Program-made: the position numbers and the translations under genes
Shown here: piece by piece, positions 9,244 through 17,636 of the stretch
How the letters are laid out: each line of letters starts with the position of its first letter
Numbering within the stretch: the stretch's first letter is position 1
The notes under the pieces: generated by a model
Told to the model about the DNA's origin: nothing
Database searches by the model: none
What the model saw: only the letters and a program-made list of their open reading frames with translations
NCBI RefSeq assembly: GCF_025642155.1
Contig: NZ_CP106798.1
Location: 6,510,001-6,574,000, forward strand
Reading direction: 5' to 3'
Length of the DNA: 64,000 nucleotides
Source of the DNA: Streptomyces sp. HUAS 15-9
GTDB taxonomy: Bacteria > Actinomycetota > Actinomycetes > Streptomycetales > Streptomycetaceae

Positions 9244-9474
9244 TCAGCGCTCTTCTTCGGAGACGGATGCCGGAACGGACGTCAGCCGCTCCGTCTCGTC
9301 CTGTATCTCAGCGGCGATCTTCTTGAGTTCCGGCTCGAACTTGCGGCCGTGGTGGGCGCAAAAGAGCAGTTCACCGCCGCTGAGCAGGACTACGCGCAGG
9401 TAGGCCTGGGCGCCACAGCGGTCGCAGCGATCGGCGGCCGTCAGGGGGCTCGCGGGGGTCAGAACAGTAGTCAC
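9244..9474 (-). CDS. DUF7455 small zinc-binding-type protein
   Basis: 76 aa. A CxxC pair (DRCDRCGAQAY) and a CAHH motif about 20 residues later look like a single zinc site; the C-terminal half is a charged helix. This matches the actinobacterial DUF7455 family, whose role is not established. GTG start with AGAGG upstream. A 13-bp palindrome (9489-9501) and TTGACC further upstream on this strand may belong to its promoter. It is convergent with the protease gene and divergent from parE. Confidence 0.8.
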   Translation of the reverse strand: MTTVLTPASPLTAADRCDRCGAQAYLRVVLLSGGELLFCAHHGRKFEPELKKIAAEIQDETERLTSVPASVSEEER

Positions 9475-9914
9475 GTCGCCTCTTCTCTAGCTCGACGAGC
9501 TGTCGTACCAGGGTCAACATCCAACCAGCCCGAAAACGTTCCCGCTCGTGGCTTTTCCTCGAAAAAATCTTTCCGGGGCGGCTGTCTGCTGCCGGTTGGC
9601 GGCGAATGTGCCGTATTGCGTGTCTTGTGTGCTTACGGGTTCGCGCTGTCTATCGGTTTGGGTCCCCCGGCTGGGTTGCCGGTTGTTCATGAGGACGTGC
9701 CCGGAGCCTAAATGGTTCATGCCTCGAAGGGAACGTGATATGTACTTCACTCCATCGAGGGATCGAACATGCATGCGACTCTGGACTAGTCTGAGTTCAG
9801 AGTGAGGGTGGCGTTACAACGGCTCTACCAGGCCTCGGTACCCTCTGAGCGGCGACCGAAGCCGGGCCCTTACCCAGAAGGGGCCCAACTGAAATTCAGC
9901 GAGGAGCGAACCGC
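9475..9914. other. Divergent intergenic region between DUF7455 gene and parE
   Basis: 440 bp without a supported gene, with lower GC than its surroundings around 9540-9790. It contains the perfect dyad AGCTCGACGAGCT at 9489-9501 close to the minus-strand start. Promoters for both flanking genes must lie here, but no hexamer pair is convincing. The short reading frames in this stretch have no recognisable similarity. Confidence 0.5.
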
Positions 9915-12038
9915 GTGACCGCCGATAAGTCCGTGCCGTCCACAGCGTTGCTGGCAGGAGCAGACCGGGACGGTTCCAACTACACCGCGCGGCACCTGCT
10001 CGTCCTTGAGGGCCTCGAGGCCGTGCGCAAGCGCCCCGGTATGTACATCGGATCAACCGACAGCCGCGGCCTCATGCACTGCCTGTGGGAGATCATCGAC
10101 AACTCCGTGGACGAGGCCCTCGGTGGCTACTGCGACCACATCGAGGTGATCCTCCACGACGACGGCTCCGTGGAAGTGCGGGACAACGGCCGCGGCATTC
10201 CCGTGGACGTCGAGCCCAAGACCGGCATGTCCGGAGTCGAGGTCGTCATGACCAAGCTGCACGCCGGCGGCAAGTTCGGCGGTGGCTCGTACGCGGCCTC
10301 CGGCGGTCTGCACGGCGTCGGTGCCTCCGTGGTCAACGCGCTGTCCGCCCGTCTCGACGTCGAGGTGGACCGCGGCGGCCACACCCACGCCATCAGCTTC
10401 CGCCGGGGTGTCCCGGGCGTCTTCGCGAAGGACGGCCCGGATGCCAAGTTCGAGGCCAAGAGCGGCCTGGCCAAGGCCAAGAGGATCCCCAAGACCCGCA
10501 CCGGCACGCGCGTGCGCTACTGGGCCGACCGCCAGATCTTCCTCAAGGACGCGAAGCTCGCCCTGGAGACGCTGCACCAGCGCGCCCGCCAGACCGCGTT
10601 CCTCGTGCCCGGCCTCACCATCGTCGTCCGTGACGAGTACGGCCTGGGCGAGGGCGGCAGCAAGGGCGAGGAATCCTTCCGTTTCGACGGCGGCATCAGC
10701 GAGTTCTGCGAGTACCTGGCGACCGACAAGCCGGTCTGCGACGTCCTCCGCTTCACCGGACAGGGCACCTTCAAGGAGACCGTCCCGGTCCTGGACGACC
10801 ACGGCCAGATGACGCCCACCGAAGTCACGCGCGAGCTCGGCGTCGACGTCGCGCTGCGCTGGGGGACCGGCTACGACGCGACCCTCAGGTCGTTCGTCAA
10901 CATCATCGCCACTCCCAAGGGCGGCACCCACGTCGCCGGGTTCGAGCAGGCCGTCAAGGAAACGATGAACGAGGTGCTGCGCGCCAAGAAGCTGCTGCGC
11001 GTCGCCGAGGACGACATCGTCAAGGACGACGCCCTGGAGGGGCTCACCGCGGTCGTCACCGTCCGTCTCGCGGAGCCGCAGTTCGAGGGCCAGACCAAGG
11101 AGGTCCTCGGTACGTCGGCCGCCCGCCGGATCGTGAACAACGTGATCACCAAGGAGCTCAAGGCCTTCCTGACCTCCACCAAGCGCGACGCGGCCGCCCA
11201 GGCCCGGGTCGTCATGGAGAAGGTGGTCGCCGCCGCCCGTACGCGCATCGCGGCCCGCCAGCACAAGGACGCGCAGCGCCGCAAGACGGCCCTGGAGTCC
11301 TCGTCCCTGCCCGCCAAGCTCGCCGACTGCCGCAGCGACGACGTCGAGCGCAGCGAGCTGTTCATCGTCGAGGGAGACTCCGCGCTCGGCACGGCGAAGC
11401 TGGCCCGGAACTCCGAGTTCCAGGCGCTCCTGCCGATCCGCGGCAAGATCCTCAACGTCCAGAAGTCGTCCGTGACGGACATGCTGAAGAACGCCGAGTG
11501 CGGCGCGATCATCCAGGTCATAGGGGCGGGCTCGGGCCGGACCTTCGACCTCGACGCGGCCCGGTACGGCAAGATCATCATGATGACGGACGCCGATGTC
11601 GACGGCTCCCACATCCGCTGCCTGCTGCTGACGCTGTTCCAGCGCTACATGCGGCCCATGGTCGAGGCCGGCCGTGTCTTCGCCGCGGTGCCGCCGCTGC
11701 ATCGCATCGAGCTCGTCCAGCCGAAGAAGGGCCAGGACAAGTACGTCTACACCTACTCGGACCGTGAGCTGCGCGACAAGCTCATGGAGTTCCAGAGCAA
11801 GGGCGTCCGGTACAAGGACTCCATCCAGCGCTACAAGGGTCTGGGCGAGATGGACGCGGACCAGCTGGCCGAGACCACGATGGACCCGCGCCACCGCACC
11901 CTGCGCCGGATCAACCTCTCCGACCTGGAGGCCGCCGAACAGGTCTTCGATCTGCTGATGGGCAACGACGTCGCGCCCCGCAAGGAGTTCATCTCCAGCT
12001 CGGCGGCGACGCTGGACCGGTCGCGGATCGACGCGTAG
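9915..12038 (+). CDS. parE: DNA topoisomerase IV subunit B (type IIA, ATPase)
   Basis: 707 aa. The GHKL ATPase domain (about residues 20-235) shows NSVDEAL, the glycine box DNGRGIP and GGLHGVGASVVNALS. It is followed by the transducer domain and the TOPRIM domain (FIVEGDSALGTAK, MTDADVDGSHI) ending with the conserved tail. With ParC (24866-27325) it decatenates replicated chromosomes. It is distinct from the gyrB normally sited near oriC; its position beside hrdB is the usual one for the second type II topoisomerase of Streptomyces. The GTG start is supported by GAGGAG about 10 bp upstream and the conserved N-terminus. A strong hairpin follows. Confidence 0.95.
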   Translation: MTADKSVPSTALLAGADRDGSNYTARHLLVLEGLEAVRKRPGMYIGSTDSRGLMHCLWEIIDNSVDEALGGYCDHIEVILHDDGSVEVRDNGRGIPVDVEPKTGMSGVEVVMTKLHAGGKFGGGSYAASGGLHGVGASVVNALSARLDVEVDRGGHTHAISFRRGVPGVFAKDGPDAKFEAKSGLAKAKRIPKTRTGTRVRYWADRQIFLKDAKLALETLHQRARQTAFLVPGLTIVVRDEYGLGEGGSKGEESFRFDGGISEFCEYLATDKPVCDVLRFTGQGTFKETVPVLDDHGQMTPTEVTRELGVDVALRWGTGYDATLRSFVNIIATPKGGTHVAGFEQAVKETMNEVLRAKKLLRVAEDDIVKDDALEGLTAVVTVRLAEPQFEGQTKEVLGTSAARRIVNNVITKELKAFLTSTKRDAAAQARVVMEKVVAAARTRIAARQHKDAQRRKTALESSSLPAKLADCRSDDVERSELFIVEGDSALGTAKLARNSEFQALLPIRGKILNVQKSSVTDMLKNAECGAIIQVIGAGSGRTFDLDAARYGKIIMMTDADVDGSHIRCLLLTLFQRYMRPMVEAGRVFAAVPPLHRIELVQPKKGQDKYVYTYSDRELRDKLMEFQSKGVRYKDSIQRYKGLGEMDADQLAETTMDPRHRTLRRINLSDLEAAEQVFDLLMGNDVAPRKEFISSSAATLDRSRIDA

Positions 12039-12051
12039 CGGCTGCGCCGGG

Positions 12052-12079
12052 CCTGGGCCGGTCGCCTGACCGGCCCAGG
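12052..12079 (+). terminator. parE terminator
   Basis: CCTGGGCCGGTC (12052-12063), GCCT loop, GACCGGCCCAGG (12068-12079): a 12-bp perfect stem beginning 13 bp after the stop codon. Confidence 0.88.
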
Positions 12080-12167
12080 TGGGTGACTCGGCGGTACTCG
12101 CCGGGCTCTGCCGGCACTCGCCTGGTTCCGCGAGGCTGGCCTGGTCCAACGGGGCTCGCCTCACTGC

Positions 12168-12243
12168 GCGGTACTCGTGCGGCCTCGCGGTACTCGTGCG
12201 GCCTCGCGGTACTCGTGCGGCCTCGCGGTACTCGTGCGGCTTC
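12168..12243 (+). repeat. Tandem repeat, 19-bp unit, four copies
   Basis: The unit GCGGTACTCGTGCGGCCTC occurs at 12168, 12187, 12206 and 12225; the first three are identical and the fourth has one C-to-T change. Looser GGTACTCG/GGCACTCG elements precede it (about 12091-12122). It lies between the parE terminator and the promoter region of the next operon and is not inside a supported gene. Confidence 0.95.
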
Positions 12244-12251
12244 GGCGCATC

Positions 12252-12304
12252 TCCACCCGTAGGTGGATGAGGCCCGCCCGCGGGGATCCACCCACGATCC
12301 ACCC
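12252..12304. promoter_or_regulatory. Cluster of TCCACC half-sites upstream of the DUF1453/kinase/regulator operon
   Basis: TCCACC-CGTA-GGTGGA forms a perfect dyad at 12252-12267. ATCCACCC then occurs at 12286-12293 and 12297-12304, 11 bp apart (one helical turn). NarL-type regulators commonly bind such repeated heptamers, and this operon encodes one, so autoregulation is a reasonable inference. The sites are about 95-145 bp before the first start codon. Confidence 0.45.
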
Positions 12305-12397
12305 CCGCTCCGATCTGCTGACCTGCGAATTTCCGTAGCGTCGAAGGCGTCGGCAGGACTCGCTGCCGGCATCCCCTTCCCGCTCACGGAGGCTCTG

Positions 12398-12922
12398 ATG
12401 TCCGGGCTCGTCAACGCGTTGGTGATCGCGGCCGTTGTCGCGCTGGTGGTCGTACGGCAGTTCCGTGCCCGTCCGATCGACACCGACCGGCGATGGTGGG
12501 TCGTGCCCGTGATCCTCGCGGTCCTCGCGCTGCGCGGGCCCGGCATACTCGGCGCCCAGCACCGCACCGGATCCGCTCTGCTGCTCGCCGCCGAGGTGCT
12601 CATAGGCCTGGCCACCGGCGTCGGCTGGGCCTGGACCACCCGTGTGTGGGAGGAGCCGGACGGCGTCGTCTGGACCAAGAGCACCAAGGCGAGCGTGCTC
12701 GTCTGGGCCGTGGGCATCGGTGCGCGCGTCGGACTCTTCGCGCTCGGCGCCGTGATCGGCGTGCGCCAGGACACCTCCGCGCTCATGGTCGCACTCGCGG
12801 GCACCCTGCTGGTCCGCTCCGGGATCCTGGCCTGGCGTGCGCAGTCGCTGAGGACACCCGTCGCACAGGCCGCGGCGTACGGTGACGGCGTGGCCGGGCC
12901 GGCGTGGAAGGAGAGTGTATGA
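12398..12922 (+). CDS. DUF1453 family membrane protein
   Basis: 174 aa with about four to five hydrophobic segments (ALVIAAVVALVVV, WWVVPVILAVLAL, LLLAAEVLIGLATGVGWAW, ASVLVWAVGIGARVGLFALGAVIG, ALMVALAGTLLV), matching DUF1453/CcdC-like membrane proteins of unknown function. ATG 12398 follows ACGGAGG; an upstream in-frame start lacks this. Its stop overlaps the kinase ATG (ATGA), so it is translationally coupled to the two-component pair and may be an accessory membrane partner of the sensor. Confidence 0.8.
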   Translation: MSGLVNALVIAAVVALVVVRQFRARPIDTDRRWWVVPVILAVLALRGPGILGAQHRTGSALLLAAEVLIGLATGVGWAWTTRVWEEPDGVVWTKSTKASVLVWAVGIGARVGLFALGAVIGVRQDTSALMVALAGTLLVRSGILAWRAQSLRTPVAQAAAYGDGVAGPAWKESV

Positions 12923-14070
12923 CGGAGAACGCCTGGACGCGCTGGCCGTCCCGCGAGGCGCTCGGTCGCACGGGTATCTCCCGGCCCCGGAGGATGCTCG
13001 CCTGGGCCGTGCGGCTCCTGGTGCTCGCCATACTCCTCTGGGAAGCCTTCGACGCTCGTCACGTCCATGTCCTGGGCGCGGTCGCCGCCACCGTGGCCGT
13101 CATAGTGGCCGCAGTCGTCTCCTGGGCCTTCTTCCGCACGACGTACGCGCACCGGCTCCTGCCCTCCCTGGCCCTCATCGGAGTGCTGCTGGGCATCGCG
13201 GTAGCGGCGCAGGCCACGGGCTTCAAGGCGCCCGCCCTGGTGATCTGGTGCGGGTGCGGCATCTCCGCCCTGGAGCGACTGCCACTCGCCGCCGCTCTGC
13301 CGGTGACCTCCGTCGCCCTCGCCTCGTACTCGGCCTTCAACAACGACGTCTGGCTGACCACCGCCGCCACCGTCGCGGGCATGGCCCTCGCCGGCTATGT
13401 CCTGCGCCTCGACGCCGAAGCGCGTGGCAACGCCCAGCGTCTGCTCGCGCAGGAGCGTGCCGCCCGGGTGGCCGAGGCGGAGTCGGCGGCGCTGGCGGAG
13501 CGGGCCAGGATCGCGCGGGAGATCCATGACGTGCTCGCGCACAGCCTTTCGGCGCAGCTCGTGCACCTGGAGGCGGCCCGCCTGCTGATCGAGCGGGGCG
13601 CCGACCGGGAGCAGATCCTGGAACGGGTGGTGGCGGCGCGGGGGATGGCCCGGGACGGTCTCGCCGAGACCCGGCAGGCACTCTCCGCGCTGCGCGGTGA
13701 CCTGACCCCGCTGGAGGACTTCCTCGGCGAGCTCGTCAGCGCGGCCGACGGCGCCGAGGTCACCGTCACGGGTGAGCGCAGACCGTTGCCCGCGGAGGCG
13801 TCCCAGGCCGTGCGCAGGGTCGCCCAGGAGGCGCTGACGAACGTGCGCAAGCATGCCCACGGCGCCAAGGTCCGGGTGTGGCTGGACTACAGCGACCGTG
13901 AAGTGACCCTGGACGTGCGGGACTCGGGCGGTGCGGCGGGCGAACTCACCGGGTCGGGCGCCGGGTACGGTCTGCTGGGCATGCGGGAGCGTGCCGAGCT
14001 GCTGGGCGGGTCGCTGGAGGCCGGGCCGGACGAGGAGGGGTTCGCGGTGACATTGAAGGTGCCCGTATGA
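12919..14070 (+). CDS. NarL-type sensor histidine kinase (HisKA_3)
   Basis: 383 aa. The N-terminal half carries about four to five transmembrane helices (LVLAILLWEA to VAGMALAGYVL), suggesting membrane-borne sensing without a large extracellular domain. The HisKA_3 dimerisation/phosphoacceptor motif REIHDVLAHS contains His203. The HATPase part has QEALTNVRKHA (N box) and GYGLLGMRERA (G box). It pairs with the response regulator that overlaps its 3' end by ATGA. Start ATG 12919 overlaps the DUF1453 stop and is preceded by GGAAGGAGAG. The signal is unknown. Confidence 0.9.
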   Translation: MTENAWTRWPSREALGRTGISRPRRMLAWAVRLLVLAILLWEAFDARHVHVLGAVAATVAVIVAAVVSWAFFRTTYAHRLLPSLALIGVLLGIAVAAQATGFKAPALVIWCGCGISALERLPLAAALPVTSVALASYSAFNNDVWLTTAATVAGMALAGYVLRLDAEARGNAQRLLAQERAARVAEAESAALAERARIAREIHDVLAHSLSAQLVHLEAARLLIERGADREQILERVVAARGMARDGLAETRQALSALRGDLTPLEDFLGELVSAADGAEVTVTGERRPLPAEASQAVRRVAQEALTNVRKHAHGAKVRVWLDYSDREVTLDVRDSGGAAGELTGSGAGYGLLGMRERAELLGGSLEAGPDEEGFAVTLKVPV

Positions 14071-14747
14071 CGGAGGAGGCAGGCAGGAGGCCCGCGCGGG
14101 TGGTCGTGGCGGACGACCAGACCGTGGTCCGGGAGGGCATCGTGATGCTGCTCGGGCTGCTGCCGGGCGTCGAGGTCGTCGGGGCCGCGTGCGACGGTGA
14201 GGAGGCGGTGAAGCTGGTGGCCGAACTCGCCCCGGACGTCGTCCTGATGGACCTGCGGATGCCCCGCTGCGACGGTGTCGAGGCAACCCGGCGGATCCGG
14301 GCGGAGCACCCCGGGACCCAGGTCGTGGTGCTCACCACGTACGCAGACGACGAGTCGCTGTTCCCCGCGCTCAGAGCGGGGGCTCGCGGTTACCTGACCA
14401 AGGACGCGGGCGGCGACGAGATCGTGCGGGCCGTGGAGAGCGTGCTCTCGGGTGACGCCGGGCTGTCGCCGAGTGTCCAACGGCGCCTGCTGGAGCGGCT
14501 GTCGGAGCCCGAGCCGAGACCGGAGCGCGCCGAGGCGCCCGACGGACTGACGGCGCGGGAGACCGAGGTGCTGGTGCTGATCGCCGAGGGTCTCACCAAC
14601 CAGGAGATCGCCCGCAGGCTGCACGTCTCCACGGCGACCGTGAAGACCCACATCAACAACCTCTTCGCCAAGACCGGGCTCAAGGACCGTGCCCAGGCGG
14701 TGCGTTACGCGTACGGAAAGGGACTGGTGCGTCCACCGGCCGGTTGA
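14067..14747 (+). CDS. NarL/FixJ-family response regulator
   Basis: 226 aa. The receiver domain (about residues 8-130) has acidic pocket residues ADD and phosphoacceptor Asp62 (VVLMDLRMP), Thr in LTTY and Lys in LTKDAGG. The LuxR-type helix-turn-helix lies at residues 155-220 (LTARETEVLVLIAEG, NQEIARRLHVS). It is the partner of the preceding kinase and probably acts on the half-site cluster upstream of its own operon. The next genes (DUF485 and symporter) start only 68 bp later and may be among its targets. Confidence 0.92.
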   Translation: MTEEAGRRPARVVVADDQTVVREGIVMLLGLLPGVEVVGAACDGEEAVKLVAELAPDVVLMDLRMPRCDGVEATRRIRAEHPGTQVVVLTTYADDESLFPALRAGARGYLTKDAGGDEIVRAVESVLSGDAGLSPSVQRRLLERLSEPEPRPERAEAPDGLTARETEVLVLIAEGLTNQEIARRLHVSTATVKTHINNLFAKTGLKDRAQAVRYAYGKGLVRPPAG

Positions 14748-14815
14748 GTCACCTGATGGGGTGAGAGCCGGGGGAAGAAGAGTCAGGGATCTTCCCGATC
14801 TGTCCATCCTTGGGC

Positions 14816-15364
14816 ATGCAGTCAAGCAACGGCCGTCCCCGTGAAGGCGGAGGCGGCCCCGAGAGTTCGGCCGGGAATCACGAAGACCATGGCCCGGCTT
14901 CCCGCAACGTGGGATATGAAGACCCCTGGTACGACGCACTGGCCTCCGGCTGGGGCGAGCTGGACGGTACGGGCGTGCCCACTCCGGTGGTGCCGGCCGC
15001 GCGCGAAGGGCAGGAGCGGGTGGCCTTTCGGGCGCGCGACGTGTACCTGGAGGTGCAGCGCAGCGCGGCCTTCCAGGAAGTGCGCAGTCGGTACCGCAGG
15101 TTCGTGGTGCCCGGGGTCGCGGTCTTCTTCTCCTGGTACGTGGGGTACGTGGTCACGGCGACGACGGCGCCCGGGTTCATGGCCAGGCCCGTGGTGGGCG
15201 CGGTGAACGTGGCGATACTCGCGGGACTCGGGCAGTTCGTCACCACCTTCCTCCTCACCTGGGCCTACACCCGGCATGCGCGGTTGCACAGGGACCGGGC
15301 GGCGCTTGATCTGCGCTGGGACACACAGGAGTTGACGCGTGGTGTGCGCGGTGGTGCTTCATGA
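14816..15364 (+). CDS. DUF485 family membrane protein (symporter partner)
   Basis: 182 aa. An unconserved hydrophilic N-terminus of about 85 residues is followed by the DUF485 core (SAAFQEVRSRYRRFVVPGVA) with two membrane helices (GVAVFFSWYVGYVVTATTA, AILAGLGQFVTTFLLTWAYT). DUF485 proteins (YjcH type) are encoded next to acetate/pyruvate-type sodium:solute symporters, as here, where the stop overlaps the symporter ATG. The exact start is uncertain; ATG 14816 has no clear Shine-Dalgarno. Confidence 0.82.
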   Translation: MQSSNGRPREGGGGPESSAGNHEDHGPASRNVGYEDPWYDALASGWGELDGTGVPTPVVPAAREGQERVAFRARDVYLEVQRSAAFQEVRSRYRRFVVPGVAVFFSWYVGYVVTATTAPGFMARPVVGAVNVAILAGLGQFVTTFLLTWAYTRHARLHRDRAALDLRWDTQELTRGVRGGAS

Positions 15365-16953
15365 CGAGCCATCACCAGACGCTGGCACTGCTGCTGTTCA
15401 GCGGATTTGTGGCGATCACGCTGGCGATCACCACGTGGGTGAGCCGTAACCGGCGGGGTTCCGCCGAAGAGTTCTATGCCGGCGGGCGGCTCTTCTCCCC
15501 TATGGAGAATGGTTTTGCCATTGCAGGCGATTACATGTCGGCCGCCTCGTTCCTCGGAGTCACCGGTCTCATCGCCCTGTTCGGCTACGACGGACTGCTG
15601 TACGTGGTGGGCTTCCTGGTGGCCTGGTTGGTGGTGTTGTTCCTGGTCGCCGAACTGGTGCGCAACTGCGGACGGTTCACGCTGGCCGACGTGGTGGCCG
15701 CGCGGATGAACGAGCGTCCGGTGCGGATCGCGGTGGGAACGTCCTCGGTCACCGTGTCCGTTCTCTATTTGGTGGCGCAAATGGTGGGGGCGGGCAGCCT
15801 GGTCGCGCTGCTGCTCGGGCGCAGCGGCGAGGCGGCGCAGGCGTGGACCGTCATCGGGGTCGGTGCGCTCATGGTGATCTATGTGTCGTTGGGAGGGATG
15901 CGGGCCACGACGTGGATTCAGATCGTGAAGGCTGTTCTGCTGCTCGGCGGGACGATCGCGCTGACCGTGCTGGTCCTGCTGCGGTTCCACGGTGACGTCG
16001 ACCGACTGCTGCTCACGGCCGCCGAGCGCAGCGGTCACGGGGACGCGTTCCTGGCGCCCGGCCTCAAGTACGGCGGGGACTGGACGGCACGATTCGACTT
16101 CGTCAGCCTGGGCCTCGCACTGGTGCTGGGCACGGCCGGACTGCCGCACATCCTGTCCCGGTTCTACACCGTGCCGACCGCGCGGGCCGCGCGCCGTTCG
16201 GTGGTGTGGGCGATCGGGCTGATCGGCGGGTTCTACCTGATGACCATCGTGCTCGGCTTCGGGGCGGCCGCGATCGTCGGGCCGAAGGCTGTGAGCGGCT
16301 CGAACGCGGCCGGGAACACGGCGGTTCCGCTGCTGGCGCTCAACCTGGGCGGCGGCGCCGACTCCACGGGCGGAACGGTGCTTTTCGCGGTCGTGGCGGC
16401 CGTCGCCTTCGCCACGATCCTCGCCGTGGTCGCCGGGATCACCCTCGCCTCCTCCGCGTCGGTGGCCCACGACCTGTATGCCTCCCTGCGGCGCGGGGGT
16501 GGCCGGCCGCGCAGCGAGGTGGCGGTGGCCCGGGTCGCGGCGGTCGGTATCGGTGTGGTCGCGATCGGGCTGGGCCTGCTGGCCCGAGACCTCAACGTGG
16601 CCTTCCTGGTGGGCCTGGCCTTCGCCGTGGCCGCGTCGGCGAATCTGCCGGTGCTGCTCTACTCGCTGTTCTGGCGTGCCTTCACCACACGCGGCGCGGC
16701 ATGGGCCGTCTACGGAGGGCTTGTTCCGGCCCTGGGGCTCGTCCTGCTGTCCCCGGTGGTGTCCGGCAGCCCGGATTCGCTGTTCCCGGCCGTCGACTTC
16801 CAGTACTTCCCGTTGCAGAACCCCGGCATCGTCTCCATCCCGCTGGGCTTCCTCGCGGGCTGGCTGGGGACGGTCACCTCGGCCGAGGTCCCGGACGAGG
16901 CCAAGCACGCGGAGACCGAGGTGCGGTCGCTGACCGGAGCGGGGGCCGTGTAG
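15361..16953 (+). CDS. actP: Cation:acetate-type symporter (SSS family)
   Basis: 530 aa, about 13 transmembrane helices, sodium:solute symporter family. The N-terminal TWVSRNRRGSAEEFYAGGR followed by the GDYMSAASFLG segment is characteristic of the ActP/MctC branch that imports acetate or other short monocarboxylates; the specificity here is inferred. It overlaps the DUF485 gene by ATGA. The convergent neighbour is the broken two-component system, whose intact homologs resemble citrate/dicarboxylate sensors and could once have controlled uptake. Confidence 0.85.
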   Translation: MTSHHQTLALLLFSGFVAITLAITTWVSRNRRGSAEEFYAGGRLFSPMENGFAIAGDYMSAASFLGVTGLIALFGYDGLLYVVGFLVAWLVVLFLVAELVRNCGRFTLADVVAARMNERPVRIAVGTSSVTVSVLYLVAQMVGAGSLVALLLGRSGEAAQAWTVIGVGALMVIYVSLGGMRATTWIQIVKAVLLLGGTIALTVLVLLRFHGDVDRLLLTAAERSGHGDAFLAPGLKYGGDWTARFDFVSLGLALVLGTAGLPHILSRFYTVPTARAARRSVVWAIGLIGGFYLMTIVLGFGAAAIVGPKAVSGSNAAGNTAVPLLALNLGGGADSTGGTVLFAVVAAVAFATILAVVAGITLASSASVAHDLYASLRRGGGRPRSEVAVARVAAVGIGVVAIGLGLLARDLNVAFLVGLAFAVAASANLPVLLYSLFWRAFTTRGAAWAVYGGLVPALGLVLLSPVVSGSPDSLFPAVDFQYFPLQNPGIVSIPLGFLAGWLGTVTSAEVPDEAKHAETEVRSLTGAGAV

Positions 16954-17017
16954 TGCGGCCCGCGTGCCAGGGCGGTGATCCGCCGCGGAGACATCCGTGC
17001 GCCCGGGCGACGACACG

Positions 17018-17636
17018 TCACGGTGCCACCCATGCGTACCGGTGCTCGGGGCGTCCCGCGTCGCCGTACTTCAGGGACAGGCGGAGCCGGCCCGCCTGTT
17101 CCAGGTGGCGGAGGTAGCGCTGGGCGGTGGAGCGGCTCAGGCCGGTCTCGGCGGCGACCTCGTGGGCGGACAGCGGGTGGCCGGCGCGGTGCAGGACGCC
17201 GCAGATGAGGTCCGTGGTGGGCTCGGACTGACCGCTGGGCAGGCCGGGCGCGCTCGGCGCGGGCGTGGTCCGCAGCGCGCCGAAGATGCGGTCGACCTGC
17301 TCCTGCCCGGTCAGGCCCCGGCCGCCGACCAGGTCGACGGTGCGGCGCAGGGCGGCGTAGGAGTCCAGGCGGGTGCGCAGGGCGGCGAAGGTGAACGGCT
17401 TGACCAGATAGCGCAGGGCTCCCAGCCGCATCGCCTTCTGCACTGTCGTCACATCGCTGGCCGCCGTGATCATGATGACGTCGGGGCCATGGCCCTGTTC
17501 CCGCATCAGGTGGACGAGTTCGAGGCCGGTCCGGTCCGGCAGACAGTGGTCGAGCAGCACCAGGTCGATGCCACCGCGTTCCACGCTGGCCAGGGCCTGA
17601 GTGGCGCTGTGCGCGGGCGGCCACCCGGAAGCCGGG
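17018..17636 (-). pseudogene. Response regulator (CitB/DcuR type), N-terminus lost and frameshifted
   Basis: A readable part from 17584 down gives 188 aa: most of a receiver domain (IDLVLLDHCLPD with phosphoacceptor Asp, VKPFTF with Lys) and a C-terminal winged helix (LSAHEVAAETGLSRSTAQRYL). Just upstream the family sequence continues (VPGFRVAARA, then HSATQALASVERGG), but these two pieces lie in different frames. The shift is at the CG repeat 17610-17616, where two bases appear to be missing. The first about 25 residues of the receiver, with the acidic pocket, are absent because the sequence runs straight into the sensor-kinase PAS domain at about 17636-17642. Confidence 0.85.

Noticed and set aside
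9764..9780. LexA/SOS-box-like TCGAAC upstream of parE
   Set aside because: Only one half-site fits; the second half (ATGCGA) is too far from GTTCGA.
12168..12243. CRISPR-like array
   Set aside because: Units are contiguous with no spacers, only 19 bp long, and there are no cas genes; it is a simple tandem repeat.
10053..12302. 749-codon open frame on the minus strand opposite parE
   Set aside because: It is antisense to the unmistakable parE sequence; long antisense frames are routine in very GC-rich DNA and no protein family is recognisable.
17018..17584. Intact 188-aa response regulator
   Set aside because: The frame lacks the start of the receiver domain, and family sequence continues upstream in another frame, so it is a remnant.
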